DNA of 64,000 nt from G965230065 sp965230065 (GCA_965230065.1 OZ245942.1:2356001-2420000), one strand, 5' to 3'. Counted from the first letter of the stretch, positions 8,064-16,548 are shown. Made by a program: numbers and translations. Notes: generated from the sequence alone by a model not told the origin.

Positions 8064-8702
8064 ATGGTTACTTTTTTTTCTCTTATCATATATAATTTTT
8101 TTTGCTTCTACATAAATAATTCTGATGCAGTTTATATTACGATGCCTCCCGCACCTGTGGCACATTATCACAATGGAGAGATTATCGCGCTGGCTATTGA
8201 TAAAGATGGGGAGATTATCGCATCTGCGGTAAGTGAAGGCACATTACCGGAAGGTTTATCTTTGGCAGATAATGGTACTATTCTGGTAGTAGATCACACA
8301 AAATTAGTACCTGGTTCCTATCCGCTTGAAATTGTTACGGTAGATGAGAAAGAAGGTATGACTACCCATCAACTTGAAATTTCCTTTCTTGTATCAGGAA
8401 GGGCAGACCGTGAAGCGCAATACAAAGCATTTTCACCCAAACCCATCGCCCAATACAAAAATACAGACGTACTCATGCAACCGGTAGACTCAGATGGGGC
8501 AATAACAGATGTAAGATGGATAAGAGGCACAGTGCCTCCGGGTACAACTATCAAAAAAGATGGCAAAATAGTAGTAGTTAACCCTGATAAATTGGTGTCC
8601 GGCAACTACAACATGCAACTCATTACGTACGACGAGGCAGGTGGGGCTACGCTCTTTGGCATAACCCTTACCCTACCAGAGAAAGTAGAAACTCAAAAGT
8701 GA
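8064..8702 (+). CDS. Two-repeat putative Ig/cadherin-like protein
   Basis: This is a 212-residue protein made of two similar modules of about 75 residues each. The first runs from APVAHYHNGEIIALAIDKDG and the second from KPIAQYKNTDVLMQPVDSDG. Both contain an xGT(L/V)PPG-like turn, a GxIxVV strand, and an LVxGxY segment. This resembles Ig-like or cadherin-like repeats found in large adhesins and gliding-related proteins. The N-terminus (MVTFFSLIIYNFFCFYIN) is hydrophobic but not a clean signal peptide, so an internal start or a truncated larger ancestor is possible. It may be a surviving fragment of a longer repeat protein. Function is unknown. Confidence 0.55.
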   Translation: MVTFFSLIIYNFFCFYINNSDAVYITMPPAPVAHYHNGEIIALAIDKDGEIIASAVSEGTLPEGLSLADNGTILVVDHTKLVPGSYPLEIVTVDEKEGMTTHQLEISFLVSGRADREAQYKAFSPKPIAQYKNTDVLMQPVDSDGAITDVRWIRGTVPPGTTIKKDGKIVVVNPDKLVSGNYNMQLITYDEAGGATLFGITLTLPEKVETQK

Positions 8703-8720
8703 CTGATGCTGAAAATCAGT
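8702..8720. terminator. Short hairpin between convergent genes
   Basis: ACTGAT and ATCAGT pair around a seven-base loop and are followed by TT. The hairpin overlaps the stop codons of both convergent genes, so it could end transcription from both sides, but the stem is only six base pairs. Confidence 0.3.
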
Positions 8721-9891
8721 TTAGCAACTCATAAATACCGGCTACACCTTGTCCCCCTCCCACGCAAGCGGTAACCATGCCGTATTTTTGGTTGCGTCTT
8801 CTCATTTCATTGAACAACTGCACGGAGAGTTTGGCGCCCGTACACCCGAGTGGATGGCCTAAAGCAATAGCACCTCCGTTTACATTCAGTTTGTCAGGGT
8901 CAATGTTGAGTTCCCGTATTACTGCGAGTGATTGGGCCGCAAAAGCTTCGTTCAATTCTATCTGGTCAATATCAGCCAGCTTGAGCCCGGCTTTGTCCAA
9001 TGCCTTTGGGACTGCTTTTACCGGGCCAATGCCCATGATGCGTGGGTCTACGCCAGCCGTGGTATAGCTCACCATACGTGCGATAGGCTTGAGATTTAGC
9101 TCATTTACCAGCTTTTCAGACATTACCATTACAAAGGCGGCCCCATCTGAAGTTTGGGAAGAATTTCCGGCAGTAACAGTACCTCCCTGCCTGAATACCG
9201 GCCTGAGTTTAGCCAGGGCTTCCATAGAGGTGTCGGCCCGGGGGCCTTCGTCCGTATCTACCACAAAATCTTTTTCTTTTTTCTCCCCTTCTTCATTCAC
9301 ATAAGTTTCATTTACTTTTACCGGAACAATTTCATCATCAAACTTTCCTTCCTTGATGGCTGCCATTGCTTTTTGGTGCGAATGATATGAAAACTCATCC
9401 ATGTCTTCCCTTGAAACTTTATAATCTTTGGCAACCTCCTCGGCGGTCAGTCCCATACTGGTATAGTATTCAGGGCGCTCAGAAGCTATTTTGAAATTCA
9501 GGGCTGTTTTGTGACCCATCATGGGTACAAGCGACATGGATTCTGCACCTCCGGCGATGATGCAATCGGCCATGCCAGCATGTATGCGGGCAGAAGCGAT
9601 ATTGATGGTTTCAATGCCTGAGCCGCAATAGCGGTTTACAATCATGCCGGGCACTTCCTGGCCCAGAGCCATGAGCGAAATGAGCCGCCCCATTTGCATT
9701 CCCTGCTCAGCTTCGGGAATTGCACAGCCCACAATAATGTCTTCCACCTGTTTGGGGTCTAATCCTTTCACCGACTTTACCAAATGCTGTATCACTTCCA
9801 CAGCCAGGTCATCGGGGCGGGTGAAACGAAAACCTCCTTTTTTGGCTTTGCCTATGGCAGTACGATAGCCTGCTACAATATATGCGTCCAT
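8716..9891 (-). CDS. Acetyl-CoA C-acyltransferase (thiolase)
   Basis: This thiolase cleaves 3-ketoacyl-CoA with CoA at the end of the fatty acid beta-oxidation cycle, or condenses acyl-CoAs in reverse. The 391 residues have the complete signature: the nucleophilic cysteine at residue 89 (NRYCGSGIETINIA), NEAFAAQSLA, the histidine in GHPLGCTGAK, and the second catalytic cysteine in VTACVGGGQG. It is closest in look to FadA/FadI-type 3-ketoacyl-CoA thiolases rather than biosynthetic PhaA, but this is a judgement by eye. The other beta-oxidation genes are not adjacent, so it may be transcribed alone. Confidence 0.93.
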   Translation of the reverse strand: MDAYIVAGYRTAIGKAKKGGFRFTRPDDLAVEVIQHLVKSVKGLDPKQVEDIIVGCAIPEAEQGMQMGRLISLMALGQEVPGMIVNRYCGSGIETINIASARIHAGMADCIIAGGAESMSLVPMMGHKTALNFKIASERPEYYTSMGLTAEEVAKDYKVSREDMDEFSYHSHQKAMAAIKEGKFDDEIVPVKVNETYVNEEGEKKEKDFVVDTDEGPRADTSMEALAKLRPVFRQGGTVTAGNSSQTSDGAAFVMVMSEKLVNELNLKPIARMVSYTTAGVDPRIMGIGPVKAVPKALDKAGLKLADIDQIELNEAFAAQSLAVIRELNIDPDKLNVNGGAIALGHPLGCTGAKLSVQLFNEMRRRNQKYGMVTACVGGGQGVAGIYELLN

Positions 9892-10012
9892 AATATTTTT
9901 TGGTTAATGTTGGTCAATTACGAATCTAATAAATGTGTACGGAAAAGTAGAAGAAAAAGATAAGAATTCGTCATGCATACTATTTTCTTAAAGACCGAAG
10001 ACCGGACCGGGC

Positions 10013-10084
10013 TGCGGAAGCAATCTCCCGTAGTAGAGGGGGTTACTTTTTCACTCGTCCCTCACTTATCGCAAGGACGTCGTT
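10013..10084. repeat. Probable remnant of a widespread GC-rich intergenic repeat
   Basis: The segment contains GCGGAAGCAATCTCCCG followed at about 45 bases by TCGCAAGGACGTCG. These words resemble the ends of a common bacterial intergenic repeat of the GCAATCTCCC...TCGCAATGACG type. The similarity is from memory of such repeats and the copy looks decayed. Confidence 0.35.
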
Positions 10085-10100
10085 GTAATTAAATTTTTTA

Positions 10101-11183
10101 TTAGCTATCAAAAACCGTAGCGCCTCCTTCTTCATAATCCCCGGCGTATTCATCCGAAGTCTCAAAAGAATCGTAATCGTAATCGTCAAAATAAGTACCC
10201 GACCACACTACCAGGGGCAATGCTGCCAATCCGCCAGCTTGCAGGGCATCTGTTCCCGTTTCGTTGGAAACCGTTCCTTCAGAAGACTGTGGGGCTTCTT
10301 TTGCCGGATATTGCGCTTCCAGAAAATCGTAAACGTCCTGCACCAACTGGAAGAAAGTATTCACCGGAAGTATGTGCAGTTTTGTTGGCTTGATTTTGCC
10401 CCGCCTTACCAAATCGGTTACCGGCACTTTGGCCTTTTGTTTGGCCTTAAAAACCCAATGCGTGCTGTTTTCTTCCATCTGGATATGGGCGGGTAAGTTG
10501 CCTGGTTTCAATTGATATTGTGATTTGTCTACCGTCATTTTGATGGCATAATGGTGCACCATTTTGAGCTTCCTTTTTTGCTTTCTTTTTCCCCTGGTGG
10601 TTGTTTTCCAGTAAGAAAAATCCTGGATGTCGTCGGCCACCACAAATTCCACCTGGGTTTTGTCCAGTAAACCTACCTTGCCGATGATGTATTTGGGCTG
10701 ATAAAGTTTACGGTTTCTTTTGTTGACTTTAGATTTTTCCGGTGTAAGCGCCTTTCGCGGATTTCTGAAATCGAGACTGGCCGCGAGCTTGGCTTCCGGG
10801 CCGGCCTTGGCTTCCATAATATCCAGGAAAGGAAAGAAAAACAGTCGAAGGTAATTGTTCAGGTTCCTGTTATTGAATAAATTCCTTCTTCGGATGAGAA
10901 AGAACAGGATACCAGCCAGCACAAGCAGGTAACCGATTAAAAAATATCCCCCCAGGCCAATCAGAAAAAAGAACAAAATAAACCCAACAACTCCGGCAAT
11001 CAACAAATGAGAATTAACTTTTTTGATGGCTTTATCGCCATACGTATCGTAAGCAGCTGCCTTTGCCAGGAATGATTTCCACTTGCGGATGCTCATGGTG
11101 GCACTGATGGTTTTTTCGTCCACAAACTGCTGTTGCTGGGGTGATAATGATTTGTAATAAGAAGCGGCTTTCTGAATACTCAT
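10101..11183 (-). CDS. Membrane protein of unknown function
   Basis: This is a 360-residue protein I do not recognise. After a soluble N-terminal 55 residues with a Ser-Pro-Gln-rich turn (YKSLSPQQQQF), two hydrophobic helices lie at about 59-76 and 78-97. These are followed by a basic cytoplasmic region (RRRNLFNNRNLNNYLR, then a stretch rich in KR around TTRGKRKQKRKLK). The last 30 residues are strongly acidic (DDYDYDSFETSDEY). The C-terminal half has beta-rich segments ending in VNTFFQLVQDVYDFLEAQYP. It begins 12 bases after the glycosyltransferase stop and is almost certainly in the same transcript. Confidence 0.6.
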   Translation of the reverse strand: MSIQKAASYYKSLSPQQQQFVDEKTISATMSIRKWKSFLAKAAAYDTYGDKAIKKVNSHLLIAGVVGFILFFFLIGLGGYFLIGYLLVLAGILFFLIRRRNLFNNRNLNNYLRLFFFPFLDIMEAKAGPEAKLAASLDFRNPRKALTPEKSKVNKRNRKLYQPKYIIGKVGLLDKTQVEFVVADDIQDFSYWKTTTRGKRKQKRKLKMVHHYAIKMTVDKSQYQLKPGNLPAHIQMEENSTHWVFKAKQKAKVPVTDLVRRGKIKPTKLHILPVNTFFQLVQDVYDFLEAQYPAKEAPQSSEGTVSNETGTDALQAGGLAALPLVVWSGTYFDDYDYDSFETSDEYAGDYEEGGATVFDS

Positions 11184-11195
11184 TGTATTTTTCTT

Positions 11196-12356
11196 TTAAA
11201 ATGGTTGAAGAAACATTTGTTCGTACACGTTTTTGTACTGATGGCGAATGTGCGCCCAAGAAAAATTTTCATTGATTTTCTGACGGCCTTTTTCGCCCAT
11301 TTCTTTGCGGTAATCCGGGTAGTCCATCAAAATGCGCAGGCAACGAGCCAGGTCTGCCGGCCTGCCGGGCTGGAAGAACATGCCTTCTTCACCAGGCGTA
11401 ATAATTTCACGCACCACGGGCAAATTGGAGGCTATCACCGGGCAGCCACAGGCCATGCTTTCAAAAACCTTGAGGGGTGAGCAGCCTTGTTCCAGATTGC
11501 GGGAACATTCGGTAAGCGGGGCCACGGTACACAGGGCATGCTGGATGATTTTGTTCAGTTTGTTTTTGCTTAGTTGGTGTTTCCATACTACCTGCTCTGT
11601 AATGCCCAACCTGGCAATCAGTTTTTTAAAAGGGCGTACTTTTTTAGGTTTGTAAGAAGTGCAAATCAGCAATTTCAAATGTTTTTTGTCCTTCAAATAC
11701 GTCATGGCCTTCAGAAGCACATCAATGCCTTGCCAGGGTTGCAACGCCCCGATGTACGCGATATAGTTTTTTGGCAGGAAAAGCAGTTTTTTGCTGGGTT
11801 TGGGAACATCTGCCCCGTTGGGAATGACACTAATTTTTTCCGGGGAAATGCCTCTTTGTACAATGTGTTGCTGATTGGTAAACGAAGGCGTAATGATGGT
11901 TTCGGCTTGTTGCAGGCAGTAATCTTCCAGCGACCTGATTTTGTTCAGAGCTTCCCGTGGCGCAATGGAATAGCGGTAACCCAGCTCAATGGAAGGGAAG
12001 CCGTTCACCTCAAACACAGGGCGGATGTGTGGGAACTGCAAAACGGGCAACCCGCCCCAAATATCCCTGAAATGACCGACGGTGAGGTTGTATTGCTGTT
12101 GCAAAACCTCATGCACCCATAGCGAAAAAGCCTCCGCTCTTTTCAAAAAGTTGGTTTCTTCATGCTCAAATACAAGCTGATGAATTTTATCAGAAGTAAT
12201 GGGTTTTTGCGTGCCTTTCAGGGTAAGCAGCAACAGGGGCGGATGAGTTTTGGATAAAACATCAATCACCTGATCGATATGCGTACCCGAACCCTTGTAA
12301 TTGGGATAAGGATCGTAGGCGATATAGACAGACTTGAAATTGGTTTTGGTGTGCAA
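11196..12356 (-). CDS. Glycosyltransferase family 4 protein
   Basis: This is a 386-residue GT-B fold glycosyltransferase that would transfer a sugar from a nucleotide donor. The N-terminal acceptor domain starts with an AYDPYPNYKGSGTH motif typical of GT4. The donor domain begins near the interdomain linker IITPSFTNQQHIVQRGISPEKISVIPNGAD. It has the IAYIGALQPWQGIDVLLKA segment and the conserved LKVFESMACGCPVIASNLPV block, with the glutamate that contacts the donor. Acceptor and product are not predictable. It is followed at 12 bases by a membrane protein gene, with which it may form an envelope or exopolysaccharide pair. Confidence 0.88.
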   Translation of the reverse strand: MHTKTNFKSVYIAYDPYPNYKGSGTHIDQVIDVLSKTHPPLLLLTLKGTQKPITSDKIHQLVFEHEETNFLKRAEAFSLWVHEVLQQQYNLTVGHFRDIWGGLPVLQFPHIRPVFEVNGFPSIELGYRYSIAPREALNKIRSLEDYCLQQAETIITPSFTNQQHIVQRGISPEKISVIPNGADVPKPSKKLLFLPKNYIAYIGALQPWQGIDVLLKAMTYLKDKKHLKLLICTSYKPKKVRPFKKLIARLGITEQVVWKHQLSKNKLNKIIQHALCTVAPLTECSRNLEQGCSPLKVFESMACGCPVIASNLPVVREIITPGEEGMFFQPGRPADLARCLRILMDYPDYRKEMGEKGRQKINENFSWAHIRHQYKNVYEQMFLQPF

Positions 12357-12959
12357 GACTTGTTCTGTAAAAAATATTTCAGGTTAAAAAAATAGTCTTC
12401 CTCAAAGGATTTCAAAAAATATGCTATTTTCCCAAGCTTTGAAAGTTTGGTTTGCAAAATATTTTTTTTAAGTGGCTTGCTGAGTCGTTTTCTAATTAAG
12501 GTGTTTAAAATTTTTATTTGCTTTATATTGATGGCTAAGGAATATTTTTTCATGCTGTATGCGTTGCTTCTCTGTTCTTTTTAGCATGGGATGCCTGCAT
12601 TGCCCCAAAAAGAACGGCAGCGGCGTCGGATGGCCGATGCCGGGTCGCCCTGGTCGACCGTCAAAAAACTCTAGTGCCGTGTGGATTCCCCGCCGGGAAT
12701 ATTCAATGCGGGGAATCCCATGCTTCCTCGCACAATGCATACGCACGCCCGCTGAATTTCCCGGCCAGCGCACTGAAAAATAGATGTTATAAAAAATACT
12801 CACAACTTTTATGAAATTATAGCAGGTAAGGCATCTTATTTGAAAAACATTTTGAAACTAAAGATTAAATGACAAAATGTTGTACCGATTTTAGGTATTC
12901 TTTGTATCTTCAATGCTTAAACCACTCAACTCCTAATTGAATTTTTTTCTTTTAAGTTT
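12357..12959. other. Long intergenic region with a GC-rich island
   Basis: These 603 bases separate the divergent glycosyltransferase and sigma-54 activator genes. The left part is very A+T-rich. At about 12590-12780 the composition changes abruptly to GC-rich and contains the hairpin and repeat listed separately. Frames of 74 and 103 codons overlap there on both strands but have no recognisable protein features and are most likely non-coding. The last 100 bases before 12960 should hold the activator promoter. Confidence 0.5.
12683..12759 (-). repeat. GC-rich dispersed repeat, copy 1 (with a perfect 11-bp hairpin)
   Basis: GGATTCCCCGC at 12683-12693 pairs exactly with GCGGGGAATCC at 12708-12718. 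On the minus strand, 12699-12759 aligns with the plus strand at 49547-49610: both contain AGCGGGCG, GTGCG, GAAG, ATGGGAT and CCCGCATT in the same order and spacing. I count about 47 identities in 64 positions. The GC content contrasts with the flanking DNA. Confidence 0.6.
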
Positions 12960-14489
12960 ATGGACTTCAAGAAAGAATTACTTGATAGCATCAATAAAGC
13001 ACAATCAGCAGCAAAAAATGATCAGGAACTTATTAAGGCTTATGAGGAAATCAAAAAAGTAAAGAGAGAATGGGAGCTGATATTACAATCTGCCGGAGAG
13101 GGAATTTATGGCCTCGATAAAAATGGCTTTACTACTTTTGCCAATCGGGCTGCGGTTCGGATGGTAGGTTATGAGTTGGAGGAAATGATTGGCAAATCAC
13201 AACATGACCTGATTCATCATACAAAGGCTGATGGGACTTCTTATCACGCCAAAAATTGTCCCATCTATGCTGCCTTTCAAGATGGAGAGGTGCATTATGT
13301 GGACGATGAAGTATTCTGGCGAAAGGATGGAACACATTTTCCTGTGGAGTATATCAGTACCCCTATCAAAGATGAAGAAAATAACTTGTTAGGCGCGGTA
13401 GTATCATTCATAGATATAACCAAACGCAAAGAAGCGGAGGAAGCCCTCAAGAAGGCCAATGCGGAACTGCAAACAGCGCTGGCAGAAGTAGAACAGTTGA
13501 AAAACAGGCTCGAACAGGAGAATCAATACCTTCAACAGGAAATCAAACTTACACACAACTTCGAAGAAATTATCAGTCAAAGCAAAAAGTTCAAAAAGGT
13601 GTTGGGTAAAGTTGAGCAGGTAGCGAAAACCGATGCTACGGTACTGGTATTGGGTGAATCCGGGACAGGAAAGGAACTGATTGCTCGAGCTGTCCACAAT
13701 ATAAGTCATCGGAATAACCGGGCTTTGGTTAAAGTAAACTGTGCCGCCTTACCAGCCACCTTGATAGAAAGTGAATTATTTGGTCATGAAAAAGGTGCTT
13801 TTACGGGCGCATTGAGTAAGAAAATTGGTCGGTTTGAATTGGCTGAAGGGGGAACCATTTTCCTCGATGAGGTGGGAGAAATACCGCTGGAGCTTCAACC
13901 GAAACTATTGCGCATATTACAAGAAGGAGAATTTGAAAGATTAGGAAATCCTGAAACCAGAAAGGTTGATGTGAGGATAATCGCAGCAACCAACCGCGAC
14001 CTGCAAAAAGCAATTGAAAAAGGGGAGTTCAGAGAGGACCTGTATTACCGGCTGAATGTTTTTCCTTTGCAAATCCCACCTTTAAGGGAAAGAAAGGAGG
14101 ACATACCATTGCTAGTCAGGCATTTCTTACTAAAATACTCTTCTACTTTTGGAAAGAAAGTAGAGATGATTAGCCAGGGAACTATGAGCGCTTTGACCAA
14201 TTATCCTTGGCCTGGCAACATAAGGGAACTGGAAAATGTGATAGAAAGGTCGGTAATTACCAGTTCGGGCAATAAACTGAATTTGGGAGATGCGTTGTCC
14301 AGTCAATCCCATAAAACAAATAATGATGGAATAGTTACGCTGGAGGAGAACGAACGGAACCTCATACTCAAAGCTCTGGAAAGAACCAACTGGCGGGTGA
14401 GCGGAGAAAAGGGGGCAGCCAGGCTCCTGGGGATAAGGCGGACAACCCTGGAAGCTCGAATGAAAAAGTTAAATATCCAACGGCCCTGA
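12960..14489 (+). CDS. PAS-domain sigma-54-dependent transcriptional activator
   Basis: This 509-residue bacterial enhancer-binding protein activates RNA polymerase with sigma-54 by ATP hydrolysis. A PAS sensor domain occupies about residues 40-155 (GEGIYGLDKNG, then FIDITKRKEAEEA). A coiled coil at about 156-195 links it to the AAA+ domain with Walker A GESGTGKE (232-239), the sigma-54-contacting GAFTGA loop (279-284), Walker B GTIFLDEVGE, and the conserved NVFPLQIPPLRERKEDI and PWPGNIRELENV blocks. A Fis-type helix-turn-helix ends the protein. There is no receiver domain, so the signal probably enters through the PAS domain, with Cys100 and several His nearby. Downstream is a candidate target with two operator-like dyads and a -24/-12 promoter. 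Confidence 0.93.
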   Translation: MDFKKELLDSINKAQSAAKNDQELIKAYEEIKKVKREWELILQSAGEGIYGLDKNGFTTFANRAAVRMVGYELEEMIGKSQHDLIHHTKADGTSYHAKNCPIYAAFQDGEVHYVDDEVFWRKDGTHFPVEYISTPIKDEENNLLGAVVSFIDITKRKEAEEALKKANAELQTALAEVEQLKNRLEQENQYLQQEIKLTHNFEEIISQSKKFKKVLGKVEQVAKTDATVLVLGESGTGKELIARAVHNISHRNNRALVKVNCAALPATLIESELFGHEKGAFTGALSKKIGRFELAEGGTIFLDEVGEIPLELQPKLLRILQEGEFERLGNPETRKVDVRIIAATNRDLQKAIEKGEFREDLYYRLNVFPLQIPPLRERKEDIPLLVRHFLLKYSSTFGKKVEMISQGTMSALTNYPWPGNIRELENVIERSVITSSGNKLNLGDALSSQSHKTNNDGIVTLEENERNLILKALERTNWRVSGEKGAARLLGIRRTTLEARMKKLNIQRP

Positions 14490-14779
14490 CGACCTCCCAT
14501 TCAGGTTAATTCATCATTTTGCCAGCCTCTGAAAATACCCTTGATGCCCGAAGCCCGGGAGTTAAGTCCCGATTATAGCTGCATCTAAAATCTTCCTTGC
14601 TACCAGCGCTCCGGGTACTAAATTCTTAATCATTTATACGGCCTGTTAAGCAGCAATACTGCATTGTTCGTCGAACCGGGTATCCCCCTCAGGTAGCTCC
14701 GCTGCGGCGTTTACATGACCAATTCCTTAGTGCCTGGAACACCAGGCATTCTTCTGTTCATAACGCACTAAAATTTTTT
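14490..14779. other. Intergenic region after the activator gene
   Basis: No gene is visible. It contains a 7-bp hairpin (TGCCTGG and CCAGGCA around AACA, 14731-14748) that may mark the end of the activator transcript, and some GC-rich words such as CCCGAAGCCCGGGAG. The rest shows no pattern I can interpret. Confidence 0.4.
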
Positions 14780-14812
14780 GCCAATATTTTAGCTTTTTGC
14801 CAAAATATTGGC
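14780..14812 (+). promoter_or_regulatory. Two operator-like dyads, candidate upstream activating sites
   Basis: Box 1 is GCCAATATTTTAGC (14780-14793) and box 2 is GCCAAAATATTGGC (14799-14812). The reverse complement of box 2 matches box 1 at 13 of 14 positions, so the same site occurs twice in opposite orientation with centres 19 bases apart. That is about two helical turns. They lie 57-89 bases upstream of the -24 element at 14869, a normal place for sigma-54 activator binding. The activator encoded at 12960 is the obvious candidate, by inference. Confidence 0.6.
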
Positions 14813-14867
14813 AGGCGATTTTATTTGTTTTGTTTATAAACAATTGATTTACAATAACTTATAAGTT

Positions 14868-14882
14868 AGGCACACCCTTTGT
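14868..14882 (+). promoter_or_regulatory. Candidate sigma-54 (-24/-12) promoter
   Basis: AGGCACACCCTTTGT has GG and the second dinucleotide (GT instead of the usual GC) separated by exactly ten bases, as in the sigma-54 consensus TGGCACGNNNNTTGC. The GGCAC half is intact. It lies 44 bases upstream of the cysteine hydrolase ATG. Confidence 0.5.
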
Positions 14883-14926
14883 CAAGTGGGTTTGTATAAT
14901 CTATGTTTTACTAAATAATCAAAGCA

Positions 14927-15676
14927 ATGAAATCTCTATTTAAAATATCACCACTTATCACAGCAATCGGATTGTTTGTCGCTATGAAGGGGTATGCCCA
15001 ATTACCGGATCCCGGATTTGTAATCGATGATCACACGGCTGTTGTCATCACCGACCCTCAAAATGACTTCTTAAGCCCCAATGGAGTGGCATGGGGAGCT
15101 GTGGGTCAGAGTGTTAAGGAAAACAACACTGTCGAGAATTTGGAAACCATCTTCCAATTGGCCGAACAACATGAAATCCCTGTATTTATTTCACCTCACT
15201 ATTACTATGAGCATGACCATGAGTGGGTATTCGAGGGCACTTTGGAAGTATTGATGCACAATATCAATATGTTTGATCGCGGAAACCAATTGTCGGTTGA
15301 AGGATTTGAGGGTTCAGGTGCTGATTTCCTGGGAAGATACAAAAAATATGTCGAGAAGGACTATGTGACAGTGGTGGGGCCCCACAAGGTTTACGGCCCT
15401 GAACAGAATGATTTAAGCCTTCAGCTAAGAAAGCAAAAAGTGGATAAGGTCATCCTGGCCGGTATGTCCGGAAACCTATGTGTGGAATCGCATTTGAGAG
15501 AGTTGATTGAGGATGGTTTTGAGGTAGCGGTAGTAGGCGATGCCACGGCTTCTGCCAAACTGCCCGGGTTGGATGGCAACCAGGCGGCACAGACCAACTA
15601 TAGAATGCTCTCTAGCCATGTGTTCACCACACAAGAGTTGGCCGAAACCCTGGCACAAACTGAGGATATAGAATAA
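14927..15676 (+). CDS. Exported isochorismatase-like cysteine hydrolase
   Basis: This 249-residue protein belongs to the isochorismatase-like fold. After a signal peptide ending in GYAQ (about residue 25), the catalytic triad can be read as Asp43 (VVITDPQNDF), Lys154 (VVGPHKVYG) and Cys185 (GMSGNLCVESHL). Members hydrolyse amides or vinyl ethers such as nicotinamide or isochorismate; the substrate here is unknown. A periplasmic location is unusual for a family that is mostly cytoplasmic. The gene follows a candidate sigma-54 promoter and the activator gene, and precedes a small membrane peptide and a DUF1348 gene in the same direction. Confidence 0.85.
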   Translation: MKSLFKISPLITAIGLFVAMKGYAQLPDPGFVIDDHTAVVITDPQNDFLSPNGVAWGAVGQSVKENNTVENLETIFQLAEQHEIPVFISPHYYYEHDHEWVFEGTLEVLMHNINMFDRGNQLSVEGFEGSGADFLGRYKKYVEKDYVTVVGPHKVYGPEQNDLSLQLRKQKVDKVILAGMSGNLCVESHLRELIEDGFEVAVVGDATASAKLPGLDGNQAAQTNYRMLSSHVFTTQELAETLAQTEDIE

Positions 15677-15731
15677 CCCATCTGCCTAATATGTCAATAA
15701 CATGTCAGGCTCCAACTATATAACAGAAATC

Positions 15732-15902
15732 ATGAAATCATCTCGATTGACCTTTAAATATCTGAAAAATATCTTCCTGGTAATTTCCGGATTCATAGTA
15801 GCCTCCATCGCTATCATGACCATTGCCCGTGCATTGATTACCATGAACATCTTTCAGAGAATTGTTGATTCATTGAGTTCTATTTTACTCAAAATTTTGT
15901 AG
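15732..15902 (+). CDS. Small single-helix membrane protein
   Basis: The frame is open from 15702, but the ATG at 15732 gives the cleaner start MKSSRLTFKYLKN. The roughly 56-residue product has a basic N-terminus, one long hydrophobic helix (IFLVISGFIVASIAIMTIA) and an amphipathic C-terminal helix. No family is recognised. It starts 55 bases after the hydrolase gene and ends 21 bases before the DUF1348 gene, so it is likely part of the same transcript. It may be an accessory or anchoring peptide. Confidence 0.5.
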   Translation: MKSSRLTFKYLKNIFLVISGFIVASIAIMTIARALITMNIFQRIVDSLSSILLKIL

Positions 15903-15923
15903 CAATTAAAATTGAAAAATGTG

Positions 15924-16337
15924 ATGAAACCGATTAAACCTCCATTTACATTGGAAACGGCAAAGGCCAAGGTAAAAGCTGCGCAGGTTGCCTGGAACAC
16001 CCGTGACCCGGAAAAGGTGGCGTTGGCCTATACCAAGGATTCACAATGGCGCAATCGTGATAAATTTTTTACCGGAAGGGAAGCGATTAAAGCATTCCTC
16101 CGTAAAAAATGGACCAAAGAGTTGGATTACCGCTTAATGAAAGAGCTTTGGGCTTACACTGATAATCGGATATCTGTTCGTTTTGAATACGAATGGCGCG
16201 ATGCAGATACCGGTCAATGGTATAGAACCCATGGCAACGAGCATTGGGAATTTGACGAAGGAGGGCTCATGAGAAGACGTGACATGAGTGCAAATGATAT
16301 TCCCATTCTCGAGAGCCAACGGAAATACAAAGTCTGA
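15924..16337 (+). CDS. DUF1348 (SnoaL/NTF2-like) protein
   Basis: This is a small NTF2-like fold protein of about 137 residues. The frame opens at a TTG at 15912, but the ATG at 15924 (MKPIKPPFTLETAKAKV) is preferred. The DUF1348 signature is clear: AAQVAWNTRDPEKVALAYT, SQWRNRDKFFTGREAI, LDYRLMKELWAYTDNRI, and GNEHWEFDEGGLMRRRDMSANDIPI. The fold often forms a hydrophobic pocket for ligand binding or simple catalysis, but no activity has been assigned to DUF1348. There is no signal peptide, so it is cytoplasmic. It closes the short run of genes that starts with the cysteine hydrolase. Confidence 0.88.
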   Translation: MKPIKPPFTLETAKAKVKAAQVAWNTRDPEKVALAYTKDSQWRNRDKFFTGREAIKAFLRKKWTKELDYRLMKELWAYTDNRISVRFEYEWRDADTGQWYRTHGNEHWEFDEGGLMRRRDMSANDIPILESQRKYKV

Positions 16338-16417
16338 CTTATGCACCTTGATTTCGCAATGAGTAAAGTACCATACTAAAAAAATAAACTTGACTTACTC
16401 CGAATTTTAAGGGCATT

Positions 16418-16476
16418 TGGCGATTGGCCCCTAAGCTACAAGTGGCAAAAACATGTAGCCGTGCGGCGAACCGCTA
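16418..16476. repeat. Long imperfect hairpin, possible mobile or recombination site
   Basis: Two 23-base arms (16418-16440 and 16454-16476) pair at 16 positions around the 13-base loop AGTGGCAAAAACA, with six perfect pairs next to the loop (GCTACA/TGTAGC). The mismatches give bulges as in folded recombination sites. The core seven-base boxes of an integron attC site were not found, so this is left as a hairpin upstream of the YHS gene. Confidence 0.5.
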
Positions 16477-16548
16477 GGAGCAACAGCAAACACAAAAAAC
16501 TATAAACCTTAAATTTTAAACAATTATCAACTATTAAATTAATTAAAA

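Noticed and set aside
12492..12803. Overlapping frames in the GC-rich island
   Set aside because: They sit on both strands of the hairpin/repeat region, with no protein family features, so a repeat is a better explanation.
16418..16476. Integron attC site
   Set aside because: The seven-base core boxes (RYYYAAC and GTTRRRY) are not at the ends of the hairpin.
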